Positions 53,227 through 62,682 of a stretch of DNA of 64,000 nucleotides are shown here, piece by piece. Under the pieces are notes generated by a model. It saw only the letters and a list, made by a program, of their open reading frames with translations, made no database searches and was not told where the DNA came from. The stretch covers positions 1 through 64,000 of the forward strand of contig JBJYXV010000089.1 of assembly GCA_046260155.1 (NCBI GenBank), given 5' to 3'. Source of the DNA: PFL25 sp046260155. Its GTDB lineage: Bacteria > Chloroflexota > Anaerolineae > Anaerolineales > UBA4823. The stretch's first letter is position 1. Each line of letters begins with the position of its first letter. The translations under genes and the position numbers were made by a program.

Positions 53227-54174
53227 TTACGGCTGGTCTGGTTCTGGTGAATCCTCTCCATCCGGACGATCGAAAAGGCGTTTTAACTCTTGCTCCCAGA
53301 CATCATCCAGAGGCGTGAAGGTGGTTGGTACGAATTCATCTGAGAGTTTGTTTAGGTAATCTCGAATGCCGAGCTGGGGGGATTCGCGATCCAGCTCAGC
53401 TATCTTCGAGTCGAACAATTCAACCAGCTCCACGCTCTTTTTTTCCAAATCGGATAAGTCCAGATCCAAGTTAATCATGTGGGTGATGCGCTGAAGAATG
53501 CCCAACCAGGCCATGTAGTCATTCTCAACCCGGATCGAATTCGCTAATTGAGAGACTGTAGAGAAATCATAAGCTGGGACAAAAGCATACAGTGAGATGA
53601 ATTCCATCCGTCTTTCTCCTGCCCGGCGGCAGATGTAGGAACCAACGCTTGCTCCTCCATGGTAATCCGATAGGTTGACAGCAAACTCTTCCAGCTGGTC
53701 TTTAAGTTCCCGCAGGCTGTAGGTCGCGGAGATCATACGTTCTTTATTGTAGGGTAATTCTCCATACACACCCCCCAGGCTGATGATACGTTTAACGTGA
53801 AATGTGTCAGCGATATGCAGAAAAGCCTGGGTATAACGTTCGATATCCAGCTGTGGTTCATCCCCGAGTAAGATGAGCAATCCCTTATGATTGATTTCTG
53901 CATAGAAAAGTTCATTGCTCTCTATACTCAGGGATTCGGGGTAGCCATTGTCAAATTTAATGATTGGGCGCACCAGGTCGTGTGTGCCCGGGATCTGGAA
54001 GAGATAAAAACCATCTGGATGGATAGTGCCGATTTTCTTGGCACCAGTTTGTTCTATCAGGTATTGAGGTAATCCAGACGAGGTTGAACCCGCGTCAGCC
54101 CATTGGCGCCAGCCAGCCAGCATATAAAATTCATCTGCTTCCGGTTGTTCGAGTAATTCCACTGCATCAGTCAT
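53227..54174 (-). CDS. PAC2-family protein
   Basis: The protein of 315 residues from ATG 54174 (AGAGGTGG upstream) belongs to the PAC2 (proteasome assembly chaperone 2-like) family found in Actinobacteria, Chloroflexota and archaea. Marks are MLAGWRQWADAGSTSSGL, the IKFDNGYPESLSIESNEL stretch, LLILLGDEPQLDIERYTQAFLHIA, IISLGGVYGELPYNKER and LSDYHGGASVGSYICRRA. The bacterial function is unknown, and no proteasome genes are in the window. The last 30 residues are acidic and Pro-rich. Confidence 0.83.
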   Translation of the reverse strand: MTDAVELLEQPEADEFYMLAGWRQWADAGSTSSGLPQYLIEQTGAKKIGTIHPDGFYLFQIPGTHDLVRPIIKFDNGYPESLSIESNELFYAEINHKGLLILLGDEPQLDIERYTQAFLHIADTFHVKRIISLGGVYGELPYNKERMISATYSLRELKDQLEEFAVNLSDYHGGASVGSYICRRAGERRMEFISLYAFVPAYDFSTVSQLANSIRVENDYMAWLGILQRITHMINLDLDLSDLEKKSVELVELFDSKIAELDRESPQLGIRDYLNKLSDEFVPTTFTPLDDVWEQELKRLFDRPDGEDSPEPDQP

Positions 54175-54446
54175 GCACACCACCTCTGCCAGTACTCCTC
54201 AACATGCGATTTGGGATTTCAAGGTAAATATTCATAGGGAACATTTTATTGGATATGTTTATTATAACCAAGCATGAGTATTTCGGTTTTACCAGCTTCA
54301 GCTGCCAGGCTTGTGCAAAATCGCCTGCATGAAGAGCGGGTGAGAACAAACGTAAACCGTATCTGGTTCTGGTAAGATCGCTGAAGCGTAACCTTTACCC
54401 GATAAGACCAGCTCTGTCTGGATATCCGAAATAATCATTATAAAAT

Positions 54447-55289
54447 ATGCCAAGAATTTTGAATTCCTTGCTCCTATCCTTGCGAGAAGGCTTGCATCGG
54501 CCAGGACCTCATTTTTCCCTTATCTATGTTGGGCTGGTAATCTTATCCGCTTGCTCGAACCAGGTTTCCTTTCTGGAAAGTCCGACACCTGCACCAACCG
54601 AGCCCCCAGCGGCTACGCGAACACCAAACGCAACGCGAACTTTCACCCCCACACAAATCCCCACCGCGACGAATACCCAAACTCCAACCGGGACCTCGAC
54701 TCCAACGGTCACACCCACGCCGACCATTACGCCGACTCCAACGATCACACCGACTCCGACTTTTGATTTTCCCGACGTCAACGTGCTGATGCAGGCCAAC
54801 TGTCGTTATGGACCGGGAACTGCTTACCTCTATGCTCATGGTCTATATGAAGGTGACCGGGGGCAGGTGCATGGTCGCAATTACTCTGGGACCTGGCTGT
54901 GGATCCAGCCCGAAAATCTTGATTGGCATTGCTGGGTTGCCGCGTCTGTGGTTGAAGTTCAGGGAGATATTGGGACGGTTGTAGTGTACCGTTCGAGCCT
55001 GCCGCATTCCTCGCTGTACGGTCCACCACAAAATGTGCGTACTGCGCGGGATGGTGAGCGAGTGATCGTCTCCTGGGATGCAGTTTGGATGACGGAGGAT
55101 GATGACCGCGGCTATCTGATCGAGGCAACTGTTTGCCAGGATGGCCACCTGGTCTCAGTCGCGGTCCATACTGATCGCCCAGTCCAGGATTTCAGTGATA
55201 TGCTGAACTGCTCTGGCGAATCGGGGGGACAACTTTACACGGTGGAAAAGCACGGATATTCTGATCCGATCGAGATCCCCTGGCCTTAG
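54447..55289 (+). CDS. Lipoprotein with Pro/Thr linker, SH3-like and Fn3-like domains
   Basis: The 280-residue protein has a signal ending in VILSACS (lipobox), then about 60 residues of PTxTPT repeats (54590-54765). A bacterial SH3-like domain follows (NVLMQANCRYGPGTAYLYAHGLYEGDRGQV), then WHCWVAASVVEV. The C-terminal part starts PPQNVRTARDGERVIVSWDAV, like a fibronectin type III domain. It should be anchored outside the membrane and may bind wall or protein ligands. The start codon directly follows a TATAAAAT; the true start may differ. Confidence 0.8.
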   Translation: MPRILNSLLLSLREGLHRPGPHFSLIYVGLVILSACSNQVSFLESPTPAPTEPPAATRTPNATRTFTPTQIPTATNTQTPTGTSTPTVTPTPTITPTPTITPTPTFDFPDVNVLMQANCRYGPGTAYLYAHGLYEGDRGQVHGRNYSGTWLWIQPENLDWHCWVAASVVEVQGDIGTVVVYRSSLPHSSLYGPPQNVRTARDGERVIVSWDAVWMTEDDDRGYLIEATVCQDGHLVSVAVHTDRPVQDFSDMLNCSGESGGQLYTVEKHGYSDPIEIPWP

Positions 55290-55415
55290 TATTCAAATAA
55301 TACAAATAAGTGGGGCATCCGAGATTGGGTGAGAAATTAAACCAGTCACGTGCTCTCAAATAATAAGAGAATCCCACCCGGTTTGTAGAATGCTGTTTTC
55401 GATCGTTGCTGTTAA

Positions 55416-57281
55416 TTATGCGAAGGCAGGAAGGGTTTCTGCTTTTTCAGCCTTCTTGTTTTTGCCTCGTTCTTGAGTAGAGAGAATCTGCTTGCGGATG
55501 CGGTAGTTGAGAGGAGTGACTTCCAATAATTCATCATCAGCCAGGAATTCGATCGCCTCATCCAGGCTCATGCGGCGAGGCGGGGTAAGGCGGATTTCCA
55601 TGTCAGCCCGGGCTGCGCGCATATTCGTCAAATGCTTTTTCTTACAAACATTTACTGCCAGGTCACCCGGTCTCTGGTGCTCACCAATTACCATTCCCTC
55701 GTAAACTTCTTCACCTGCATCCAGAAAGAGCGTGCCTCGTTCCTCACCATTTTTCAAGCCATAGGTGGTAGTCAGGCCTGTCTCCCAGGACACCAGGGAA
55801 CCGAAGGCCCGTCCCTGGATAGAACCTGTTTTAGGTAGATAACCATGAAACAGGGTGTACATAACACCTGCCCCACGCGTGATGGTCAGGAATTGGTGCC
55901 TAAACCCCAGTAATCCACGGGTTGGTACGAGGAAAATCAAGTGGACGTTCCCTTCCTGATTATCCTGCATATCGAGCAGCTGGCCTCGGCGTGATCCCAG
56001 CATCTCCACGACGTTCCCAATCGTGTCTGAACTGGTATCGATATGTACTTCCTCATAAGGTTCCAGGACTTGGCCATTCTCATCATGGCGCAGGATCACC
56101 TCGGGACGAGATACTTGAAATTCGTATCCTTCCCTGCGCATAGTCTCGATCAGGATCGCCAGGTGCAGTTCACCGCGACCGGAGACGAGAAAAGTATCTG
56201 CGTTTTCCGTATCTGCTACTCGCAGGGCAACATTTGATCGCAGCTCAGTATACAGACGTTCGCGCAGTTTTCGGGAGGTGCTCCAGCGACCTTCTCTTCC
56301 TGCAAAGGGGGAGCTGTTTACCCCAAAATTCATCCGTACAGTGGGCTCTTCCACATGAATTGCGGGTAAGGCCACAGGGTGTTCTGGGTCTGCCAATGTT
56401 TCCCCGATCGCAATCCCTTCCAGGCCTGCAAGTGTGATGATATCACCAGCATACGCATGGTCTATGTCGATCCGGTTTAATCCCTGGAAGATGTATAAAT
56501 AGCGCGCCTTCTCACCAAGCACCTGTCCATCCAGTGTCAATCGGGAAAGGGTTTGATCCTTGTGAATTTCTCCGGCGAAGATTCTACCAACTGCTGTAAC
56601 CCCGCGATACTCATCATATCCAAGCGTGGTGATGAGCATCTGCAGTGGTGCATCTCTATCGACCACTGGTCCAGGGATGTGATTCAGGATTGCGCGGAAG
56701 AGCGGCTGCAGATCGGAGCTCAAGGATGGAGAATCACCAGCTTCAGCCGCCACAGCATTGGCATAAATTACCGGAAATTCTGCCTGTTCTTCCGAGGCAC
56801 CCAACTCGATGAATAGATCAAAGGTCTCATTAAGTACCCGTTCTGGATCAGCATCCTTTCTATCCACTTTGTTGATCACCACGATCGCCCGGTGGCCCAT
56901 CTCCAGGGCTTTTTTAAGCACGAAGCGGGTTTGTGGTTTTGGGCCTTCAGCAGAATCCACCAGCAGCAAGACCCCGTCAACCATGTTCATTACCCGCTCC
57001 ACTTCTCCGCCAAAATCCGCATGACCGGGGGTATCGATGATATTGATTTTTACATTTTGCGAGGTTTCATCATTCCAGAGATCAATCGCTGTGTTTTTTG
57101 CCAGGATGGTAATCCCGCGTTCACGTTCCAGGTCATTTGAATCCATAACCCGTTCGACAACCTGCTGGTTTTCCCTGAACACGCGCGCCTGCCTGAGCAT
57201 GCCATCTACGAGGGTGGTTTTCCCGTGATCAACATGAGCGATGATGGCTATATTTCGAATATCTTTCCGTTCTTCCAACAT
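55416..57281 (-). CDS. typA: Translational GTPase TypA/BipA
   Basis: TypA is a ribosome-binding GTPase related to EF-G, used in stress and in 50S assembly. The 621-residue protein has the G motifs in order: IAHVDHGKTTL (G1), RGITI (G2), DTPGHADFGGEV (G3), NKVD (G4). The TypA-specific C-terminal domain contains LTTTYGLKNGEERGTLFLDAGEEVYEGMVIGEHQRPGDL and NVCKKKHLTNMRAA. The length is normal. A weak AGG lies before ATG 57281. Confidence 0.97.
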   Translation of the reverse strand: MLEERKDIRNIAIIAHVDHGKTTLVDGMLRQARVFRENQQVVERVMDSNDLERERGITILAKNTAIDLWNDETSQNVKINIIDTPGHADFGGEVERVMNMVDGVLLLVDSAEGPKPQTRFVLKKALEMGHRAIVVINKVDRKDADPERVLNETFDLFIELGASEEQAEFPVIYANAVAAEAGDSPSLSSDLQPLFRAILNHIPGPVVDRDAPLQMLITTLGYDEYRGVTAVGRIFAGEIHKDQTLSRLTLDGQVLGEKARYLYIFQGLNRIDIDHAYAGDIITLAGLEGIAIGETLADPEHPVALPAIHVEEPTVRMNFGVNSSPFAGREGRWSTSRKLRERLYTELRSNVALRVADTENADTFLVSGRGELHLAILIETMRREGYEFQVSRPEVILRHDENGQVLEPYEEVHIDTSSDTIGNVVEMLGSRRGQLLDMQDNQEGNVHLIFLVPTRGLLGFRHQFLTITRGAGVMYTLFHGYLPKTGSIQGRAFGSLVSWETGLTTTYGLKNGEERGTLFLDAGEEVYEGMVIGEHQRPGDLAVNVCKKKHLTNMRAARADMEIRLTPPRRMSLDEAIEFLADDELLEVTPLNYRIRKQILSTQERGKNKKAEKAETLPAFA

Positions 57282-57324
57282 ACCAATTTCAACCTTTGAT
57301 TATCCAAATAATTGAGACACACAA

Positions 57325-57351
57325 CGACCCCGGCCGCACAGGCCGAGGTCG
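57325..57351. terminator. GC-rich hairpin upstream of typA
   Basis: CGACCCCGGCC-GCACA-GGCCGAGGTCG is an 11-bp stem with one C-A mismatch. On the minus strand it lies between the membrane-protein gene (ending at 57541) and typA. A weak T-rich stretch follows, so it may end the upstream transcript. A second small hairpin is at 57487-57502. Confidence 0.4.
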
Positions 57352-57540
57352 TCTGGCGATTCAACTAATCATATCAAGAAGATGAAGATTTGAACAGAGT
57401 GGAATTTAGAATAAATATATCTTAATAGTTTAAATTAATCTTTCAGGCTTCCATCAATTCTGAATGGAGGCCTGGATTGGTCAAATCGCTCCGCTCGGAG
57501 CGTCAAGATAATAATTAATGGAATGTTTCGTAGGTGGGAG

Positions 57541-58266
57541 CTAACTCGCAGCTTCGGTTGCTGATTGGGGATTTTTCTCTTCCATCGGTGTGGTGGCACG
57601 TAAGAAACCCAGGAAGATCAGGGTTGCCCCAAGCAGCTCACTGATATACAAGGCGCCTGGTATGCCGAAGCGACTGAAGGCACCACCAAAGGCAGGTGCC
57701 AGGGCACCAACAGCGATCAGGATATTGCCGATGGTGCGGTTCAGCAGGACCCGCTTGCGATAGAAAATCCAGGCTGAGTAAACAGCACCACCTACCAGGG
57801 TAACCACTCCATAAATATTAAAAAATGGCGTCAGCGTGCGGATGCCCGGGGTCACGATAGCATGCCCGCTTAATTCGCTGCCAGTGTGCACGCTGGTGGT
57901 CAGCAGGCTGGGATCGAGCTCAGCACCGAAAACGCGGATGGCTGCATAAGCAGAAGCAACACCCAGGATCACCATGAGGATATTTGCCCACCTGCGTTTA
58001 GCTAAAAGATATACCGTACCCTGACCCAGCCAGGCAGCTACCAGGATGGCACCAAAAAGGTACCACATACGGAAAATAAGAGCGTTCCACCCGAATGCCC
58101 CGTAATAAGCCTCGCAAAACCCACCGATACCGTAGAATACCATACCCAGTCCCCACAATAGCAGGTGAGGTCGTTTCTTGCCTGCGTAGCGCTTGAAAAT
58201 AAAAAATGCGAAGATAAAACTTACAATGGCAGAGGTGAAGGGAACCACGGTGTTAATAAATGTCAT
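57541..58266 (-). CDS. Seven-helix membrane protein of unknown function
   Basis: The 241-residue protein has about seven hydrophobic helices, starting with VVPFTSAIVSFIFAFFIFKRY, and short loops. AGGAGAG precedes ATG 58266. The second half contains TPFFNIYGVVTLVGGAVYSAWIFYRKR and NILIAVGALAPAFGGAFSRFG. The overall pattern recalls small sensor-like or LytS-like membrane modules, but no motif is decisive. A short single-helix protein gene is just upstream. Confidence 0.7.
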   Translation of the reverse strand: MTFINTVVPFTSAIVSFIFAFFIFKRYAGKKRPHLLLWGLGMVFYGIGGFCEAYYGAFGWNALIFRMWYLFGAILVAAWLGQGTVYLLAKRRWANILMVILGVASAYAAIRVFGAELDPSLLTTSVHTGSELSGHAIVTPGIRTLTPFFNIYGVVTLVGGAVYSAWIFYRKRVLLNRTIGNILIAVGALAPAFGGAFSRFGIPGALYISELLGATLIFLGFLRATTPMEEKNPQSATEAAS

Positions 58267-58304
58267 CTTTCTCTCCTAATGCTAGGTTGATAATGGATAG
58301 ATGG

Positions 58305-58451
58305 TTAGATAAACCCGAGTAGTACAGCCAGGGCGAAGATCAACACACCAACAATGATCACAACCAGTAATCCGATCGCGATGGGAATTGATTTCTCGAA
58401 AAACTGCGGGTATGCTCTTTTTTGGGGGGTCTTGGGGGAGTTTTCTACCAT
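58305..58451 (-). CDS. Small single-helix membrane protein
   Basis: The 48-residue frame from ATG 58451 reads VENSPKTPQKRAYPQFFEKSIP, then one hydrophobic helix (IAIGLLVVIIVGVLIFALAVLL) and stop. The positive-inside pattern and clean helix look genuine. No ribosome site is seen, and TTATAT overlaps the start. It is 38 bp upstream of the seven-helix protein and may be cotranscribed with it. Confidence 0.5.
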   Translation of the reverse strand: MVENSPKTPQKRAYPQFFEKSIPIAIGLLVVIIVGVLIFALAVLLGFI

Positions 58452-58748
58452 ATAATAAAGACAATCGAAAAGATGAATATAAGTATAGTTGTACATTTTC
58501 TACGTGTATAGTGAGATTTACCCAGATTTATGTGAGTTTGGGATTAATAAATCGCAAAAACGACAATTAACCTCAATTGCAGTCTGTAAATCAGATCTCC
58601 TATGCACTCTGCTATTAGTTTCCTCATAACCGGGGAAAGATACTCCTTTCAGCTATTGTTTCTGGAGAATAGGTAAAATGCTGACCTGGAACAGTGAACA
58701 TTCACTCGAAATTTGAGCAGAGAGACCTTGAAACCTGAAAAAACACAA

Positions 58749-60053
58749 ATGCTTGGAGCTAGATTTAATTTTGTGCTGGTTGGGATAATGATGTTCATCC
58801 TACAGGCATGCAGCACATCTGCAGGTCAAGATCAACTTCAGTCAAGCACAACATCACAGGAGACATTACCAGGATCCAATATGCCGGTAGAACACCCAAC
58901 CCTGGCACATACGCCAAGCGCTTTACCGCTTGTTCCTGATCATATTATTCAACCTACAGCAACCAAAACCACTGTGGTGAAGGAAGCTCCCCCATTTGAA
59001 AAACAGAATTTTGATCTCGACACAGGTGAAATTCGCAGTTTATGGGTCGACCCAAACGGTCAGTTGTGGTTTGGTGCCAAAGGCGGGATATTTGTTCACA
59101 AAGAAGGTAGTTGGGAAAAGATATACGATGGACCGGCTGAGAAGATTTTGGGAATCGATACAAATGGGATGGTATGGGTGATCCTGGAAGGTGAAACACG
59201 GATTGCGGCTTACGGTGGAACACAGACCTGGCAGGTCTTCGGTGCAGACCAGGGGTGGACTCAACCGAGCGAGGCTGGATATCTCAGCCCAGGGTATGGG
59301 GACGGGCTGGCGTCTGATCCAAAAGGCCGTGTTTGGCTGGCAACTGGTCGTGATGAAGTAAGAGTTTTTGATTCCCAAGAAGGAATTTGGACAATAATTT
59401 CATCATCAGAGATGGGTTTTTCACCAGCGGAGGCAGGTTACCAGGGTCATTTTCTCTCCGATGTCCAATTATCAAGGAGTCAGAAAGTCTGGGTAGCGGA
59501 TTGTATTGCAGAAGGAGATTCATTGAAAGGCCAGGGTATCCGCTGGACAGATGGTGTGGACTGGTTCTTGGCACCAGATACAGCTGCTGAATGTGTTCTG
59601 GATATTGAGATGGATGATCAGGGAAAAATGTGGGTGGGGGGATTCGATGAACTGCTATTGTATGATCCAGATCTTGGGTACTGGACCCGTTTTCCTCTGC
59701 CGGATTGGGAGCGAGGCCAGCTGGTGACGGAAATCGATCTGGACGCAAATGGCACCCCCTGGGTGGAGGTGATGCAGTTCGGAGGAGCTGGCCCGCTGGG
59801 CAGGTTTGTTCGCTACCACCTCAATGAAGGTGAGTGGATCGAGGATTTTGAAGGCTGGTCGAGCAGCCTGGCAATTGCCGAACCAGGTGTGGCCTGGTTG
59901 TGCAGCGAAGGCAGCATATTTCGTCTACAGAATGGGCAGGCAGAGCAGCTTGGAGAAATCCCAGGCGAACAATGTGAGATTCAAGTCGATGGCAGCAGGC
60001 GAGTGTGGGTGACTAATTACTCTGCATTGTGGTTGTATGATCCTGGGGATTAA
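58749..60053 (+). CDS. Beta-propeller lipoprotein (two-component-regulator propeller repeats)
   Basis: From ATG 58749 the 434-residue protein has a signal ending FILQACS (lipobox) and a Ser/Thr/Pro linker. It then has repeats of the Reg_prop type: IRSLWVDPNGQLWFGAKGGIFVHKEGSW, ILGIDTNGMVWVILEG, LASDPKGRVWLATGRDEVRVF, IEMDDQGKMWVGGFDELLLYD and IDLDANGTPWVEV. About six blades are visible. It probably sits on the outer face of the membrane. It has no kinase domain. A TTG 12 codons earlier is also open. Confidence 0.82.
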   Translation: MLGARFNFVLVGIMMFILQACSTSAGQDQLQSSTTSQETLPGSNMPVEHPTLAHTPSALPLVPDHIIQPTATKTTVVKEAPPFEKQNFDLDTGEIRSLWVDPNGQLWFGAKGGIFVHKEGSWEKIYDGPAEKILGIDTNGMVWVILEGETRIAAYGGTQTWQVFGADQGWTQPSEAGYLSPGYGDGLASDPKGRVWLATGRDEVRVFDSQEGIWTIISSSEMGFSPAEAGYQGHFLSDVQLSRSQKVWVADCIAEGDSLKGQGIRWTDGVDWFLAPDTAAECVLDIEMDDQGKMWVGGFDELLLYDPDLGYWTRFPLPDWERGQLVTEIDLDANGTPWVEVMQFGGAGPLGRFVRYHLNEGEWIEDFEGWSSSLAIAEPGVAWLCSEGSIFRLQNGQAEQLGEIPGEQCEIQVDGSRRVWVTNYSALWLYDPGD

Positions 60054-60111
60054 ATTATGGGACGAATTAATGATGTTGGTTCGAATTATTATTGTGGGAT
60101 AAAATACGCGT

Positions 60112-60720
60112 ATGAGAAAATTGAAGCTGTTGAAATCTGAAGCCATAAAACGAGGGTTGCTCGATCAGGACCAGGAATTGGATGCAGGTTTAGTATTCAG
60201 TCTGGTACGCGATATGCCTTACCAGCGCGCCAGCGATCGGCAGCCAGAAACAACCATCACTGAATGGCGGGGTACCTGTTCTGGTAAACACTACCTGCTG
60301 CACATACTCTTCGAAGAGCTGGGTTTACCATCCCAAATCATCGCCTGTACCAGCATCACACCTGTCAAGTCTGATGAAATCTCACCGGAAACACGGCCGC
60401 TCTATGAGGCAGCCAACCGTCGTTTCGTGGATGTACACAATTATTTGCTGGTGACAATACCGGGTGGCAGCCAGATGATCGTGGATGCCACCTGGCCTCT
60501 CAGTGCAAAAAAGTTTGGCATGGTGGTCAATGAAGAATTTATCCTTGGCCAGGATCAGGAACTGGCTACTCATCCAGAAGAAACCTGGGCTGTACCACCA
60601 GGCAGCGATGCCCAGGCTTTCAAAGATCAGATCCTCAAAGATCAATTCACACCTGCCGAGCTCGAATTCCGGGAAGTGGTGATTGAGGCTTTATCCAGGC
60701 AGATGAGTGCCAATGATTAA
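60112..60720 (+). CDS. Transglutaminase-like protein
   Basis: The 202-residue cytoplasmic protein shows a papain-like catalytic triad in the transglutaminase order: Cys in GTCSGKHYLLHILFEELGLPS, His in VDVHNYLLVTI and Asp in MIVDATWP. No signal peptide is seen. The role may be protein cross-linking, deamidation or proteolysis. TAAAAT lies exactly six bases before ATG and there is no ribosome site, so the mRNA is likely leaderless. It follows the propeller lipoprotein gene. Confidence 0.7.
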   Translation: MRKLKLLKSEAIKRGLLDQDQELDAGLVFSLVRDMPYQRASDRQPETTITEWRGTCSGKHYLLHILFEELGLPSQIIACTSITPVKSDEISPETRPLYEAANRRFVDVHNYLLVTIPGGSQMIVDATWPLSAKKFGMVVNEEFILGQDQELATHPEETWAVPPGSDAQAFKDQILKDQFTPAELEFREVVIEALSRQMSAND

Positions 60721-60815
60721 GATCACCCAGTCGCTAAGAGACCGGGTTATTCAGCGGGATTGCGTTCACCCATTCAGGGGGGATCTATAGCAGGTACAAA
60801 TCTCAAGGATTATGG

Positions 60816-62024
60816 TTATGGGCCTTCCACCACTCCCCACAGCTGCACCGGGCCCGAATGGGAATAAGTGGTGAGAATTTTCCCATCCGGTGAGAAAGCC
60901 AGCCCGGTAGGATCGGAAGCTGGTAACGAAGCCACCTCTTGCCAGGATTGCGTTTCCCACAGGATCACTCTGTCACCTGAAGAGACTGCCAGGATCTGGC
61001 CATCAGGTGAAAAGGCAGGCGCCACGTACCAATAGGTATCAATCTCTTTTGCAAGGGTTTTGATCCATTTGAAGGTAGCCGCATCAAATATATTCAGCTC
61101 GCCCTTATGCGTATCCGGGCTGGTTTTCACCAGCGCGGCGATGAACTGCCCATGGGGCGAATATGAAAACCCAAGCCAATCGTACAGCGTGCGCTCAAGC
61201 CGGCCGCTATCCACCGACCAAAAGGAAAACAGGTCTTGAATGACATCAGCCATGTTTGCAGCGACCTGTTTGCCTGTCGGCGAAAACAAAACCTCGTAAA
61301 TATCATTTGGAGCTTGCAGGGTATGCACCACCTCGCCGGTGCCCAGGTCAGACAATATCAGGGAGGTCCTTTCCTCCTGCTCACGCTGGCTGAGCGCGAT
61401 TGTGCGCCAGTCGGGCGAGATGGCTCCCAATAATCCGTCAAAGCGCTCCAGCTCGCGGCCGGTAACAGCATCCCAAAGAATGAGGCTGTCATTCTCGGCG
61501 TGCCAACCCTGGGCGCCTGATACCAGGGTTAACCCATCCGGAGAGTACGCCAGGTAACGGATGATGCGGGGATCGACATGCCCAATAAGACTCAACAGCT
61601 CCTCCCCGCTGGCAAGATCCCAAATTTTAATGTTGTTCTTGCTGAAAAAGCCGGCAGCTATCCGGTAGCTGTCAGGTGAATAGGTCACCACGCTGGCACC
61701 CTGCTCCGGGAGGACTGCCAACGATTCTAGCTTTGAAACGTTTTGCGGGCTAATCCGCGCCAGGTCAGCCGGGAGGTACGGGGTGCGGGTGCTGGTAGGG
61801 GCGATGGGGCTGGCTGTTGGGAGATCGGTGGGAGTGCGTGTTGCCGACGGATCTGGCAATCGTATTGAGCTGGTGGAGGAGGGCGAGGGGTTGGCTTTGG
61901 TAGGCAGGGTAGGCGTACTTTGCACCCCGGGCAGGGTTTGGATGGTTTCCTTGGCAGGGCTGCAGGCGACAACTGGGATGGCGACTAAAAACAAAGCGAT
62001 GAGCAGAATGGAATACTTTTTCAT
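60816..62024 (-). CDS. WD40-repeat lipoprotein
   Basis: The 402-residue protein has the lipoprotein signal KYSILLIALFLVAIPVVAC and a Pro/Ser/Thr linker to about residue 80. WD40 repeats follow: VVTYSPDSYRIAAGFFSKNNIKIWDLASGEEL, IRYLAYSPDGLTLVSGAQ, EVLFSPTGKQVAAN, PAFSPDGQILAVSSGDRVILWETQSW and GLAFSPDGKILTTYSHSGPVQLWG. About seven blades are expected. It is likely an outer-face scaffold or sensor. GAGA lies before ATG. It converges on the transglutaminase-like gene. Confidence 0.88.
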   Translation of the reverse strand: MKKYSILLIALFLVAIPVVACSPAKETIQTLPGVQSTPTLPTKANPSPSSTSSIRLPDPSATRTPTDLPTASPIAPTSTRTPYLPADLARISPQNVSKLESLAVLPEQGASVVTYSPDSYRIAAGFFSKNNIKIWDLASGEELLSLIGHVDPRIIRYLAYSPDGLTLVSGAQGWHAENDSLILWDAVTGRELERFDGLLGAISPDWRTIALSQREQEERTSLILSDLGTGEVVHTLQAPNDIYEVLFSPTGKQVAANMADVIQDLFSFWSVDSGRLERTLYDWLGFSYSPHGQFIAALVKTSPDTHKGELNIFDAATFKWIKTLAKEIDTYWYVAPAFSPDGQILAVSSGDRVILWETQSWQEVASLPASDPTGLAFSPDGKILTTYSHSGPVQLWGVVEGP

Positions 62025-62048
62025 TGGTATCTCACTTTAGATTCCCTT

Positions 62049-62682
62049 TTGTATCGGCCAAAATTGTTTGGAGAAAAAATCATTTTTCCCTTTTCGAAGG
62101 AGATGCGTGCGATAAATTCCAACCTATCCAGAAAAAATAGATGCATCACCTTTTCAGGTAAACCTGCGCTGTACAATCATCTGCTCTCACTTTCCACCCG
62201 GACATTGCCTTTACCAACTGATATGGATTAACCTGCCATGATCATTGGATGAATAGCGATCTTGAATATTCACCATCACGAGTTTTATCGTTAAATTTTA
62301 TTGTATAGTCGTTTTAAGAATTTACAAGATCAATCGTCAAATTTATGGCAGAAGACCATCGATTGATCAATCCATTACGATGTTTTGCGAAGCAGTTGGT
62401 GTTTCAACTAGAGATATTTGGCATAAAGACTTGGTTGATTATTTGAACCCCAGGCATTGTCCTTAGAATTGGAATCAATCTCTGCAAATGGGATATGACA
62501 GGTAAAATGATTTACCTGCAGCGAATCGGTTCGAGAAAATGATGGCTGAAAAGTACAGTAGGATTTTCTCCTTTCTCACCCCAAATCCTTTATTCGCCGG
62601 GGTGGGTGGGATTCGTACTATAATTGAAAGCGGTACACACCATGAAATGCCCTCGATCGGCCAACGATTAAGGTAGCAGCTG
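62049..62682. other. Intergenic stretch with no supported gene
   Basis: Only short frames are open (up to about 60 codons). None has a ribosome site or a known pattern. The stretch is AT-rich in the middle (62270-62330) and probably carries promoters for the flanking divergent genes. I found no RNA gene or repeat. Confidence 0.4.

Noticed and set aside
62341..62443. 33-codon frame starting MAEDHRLINPLRCF
   Set aside because: No ribosome site and no conserved look; treated as intergenic.
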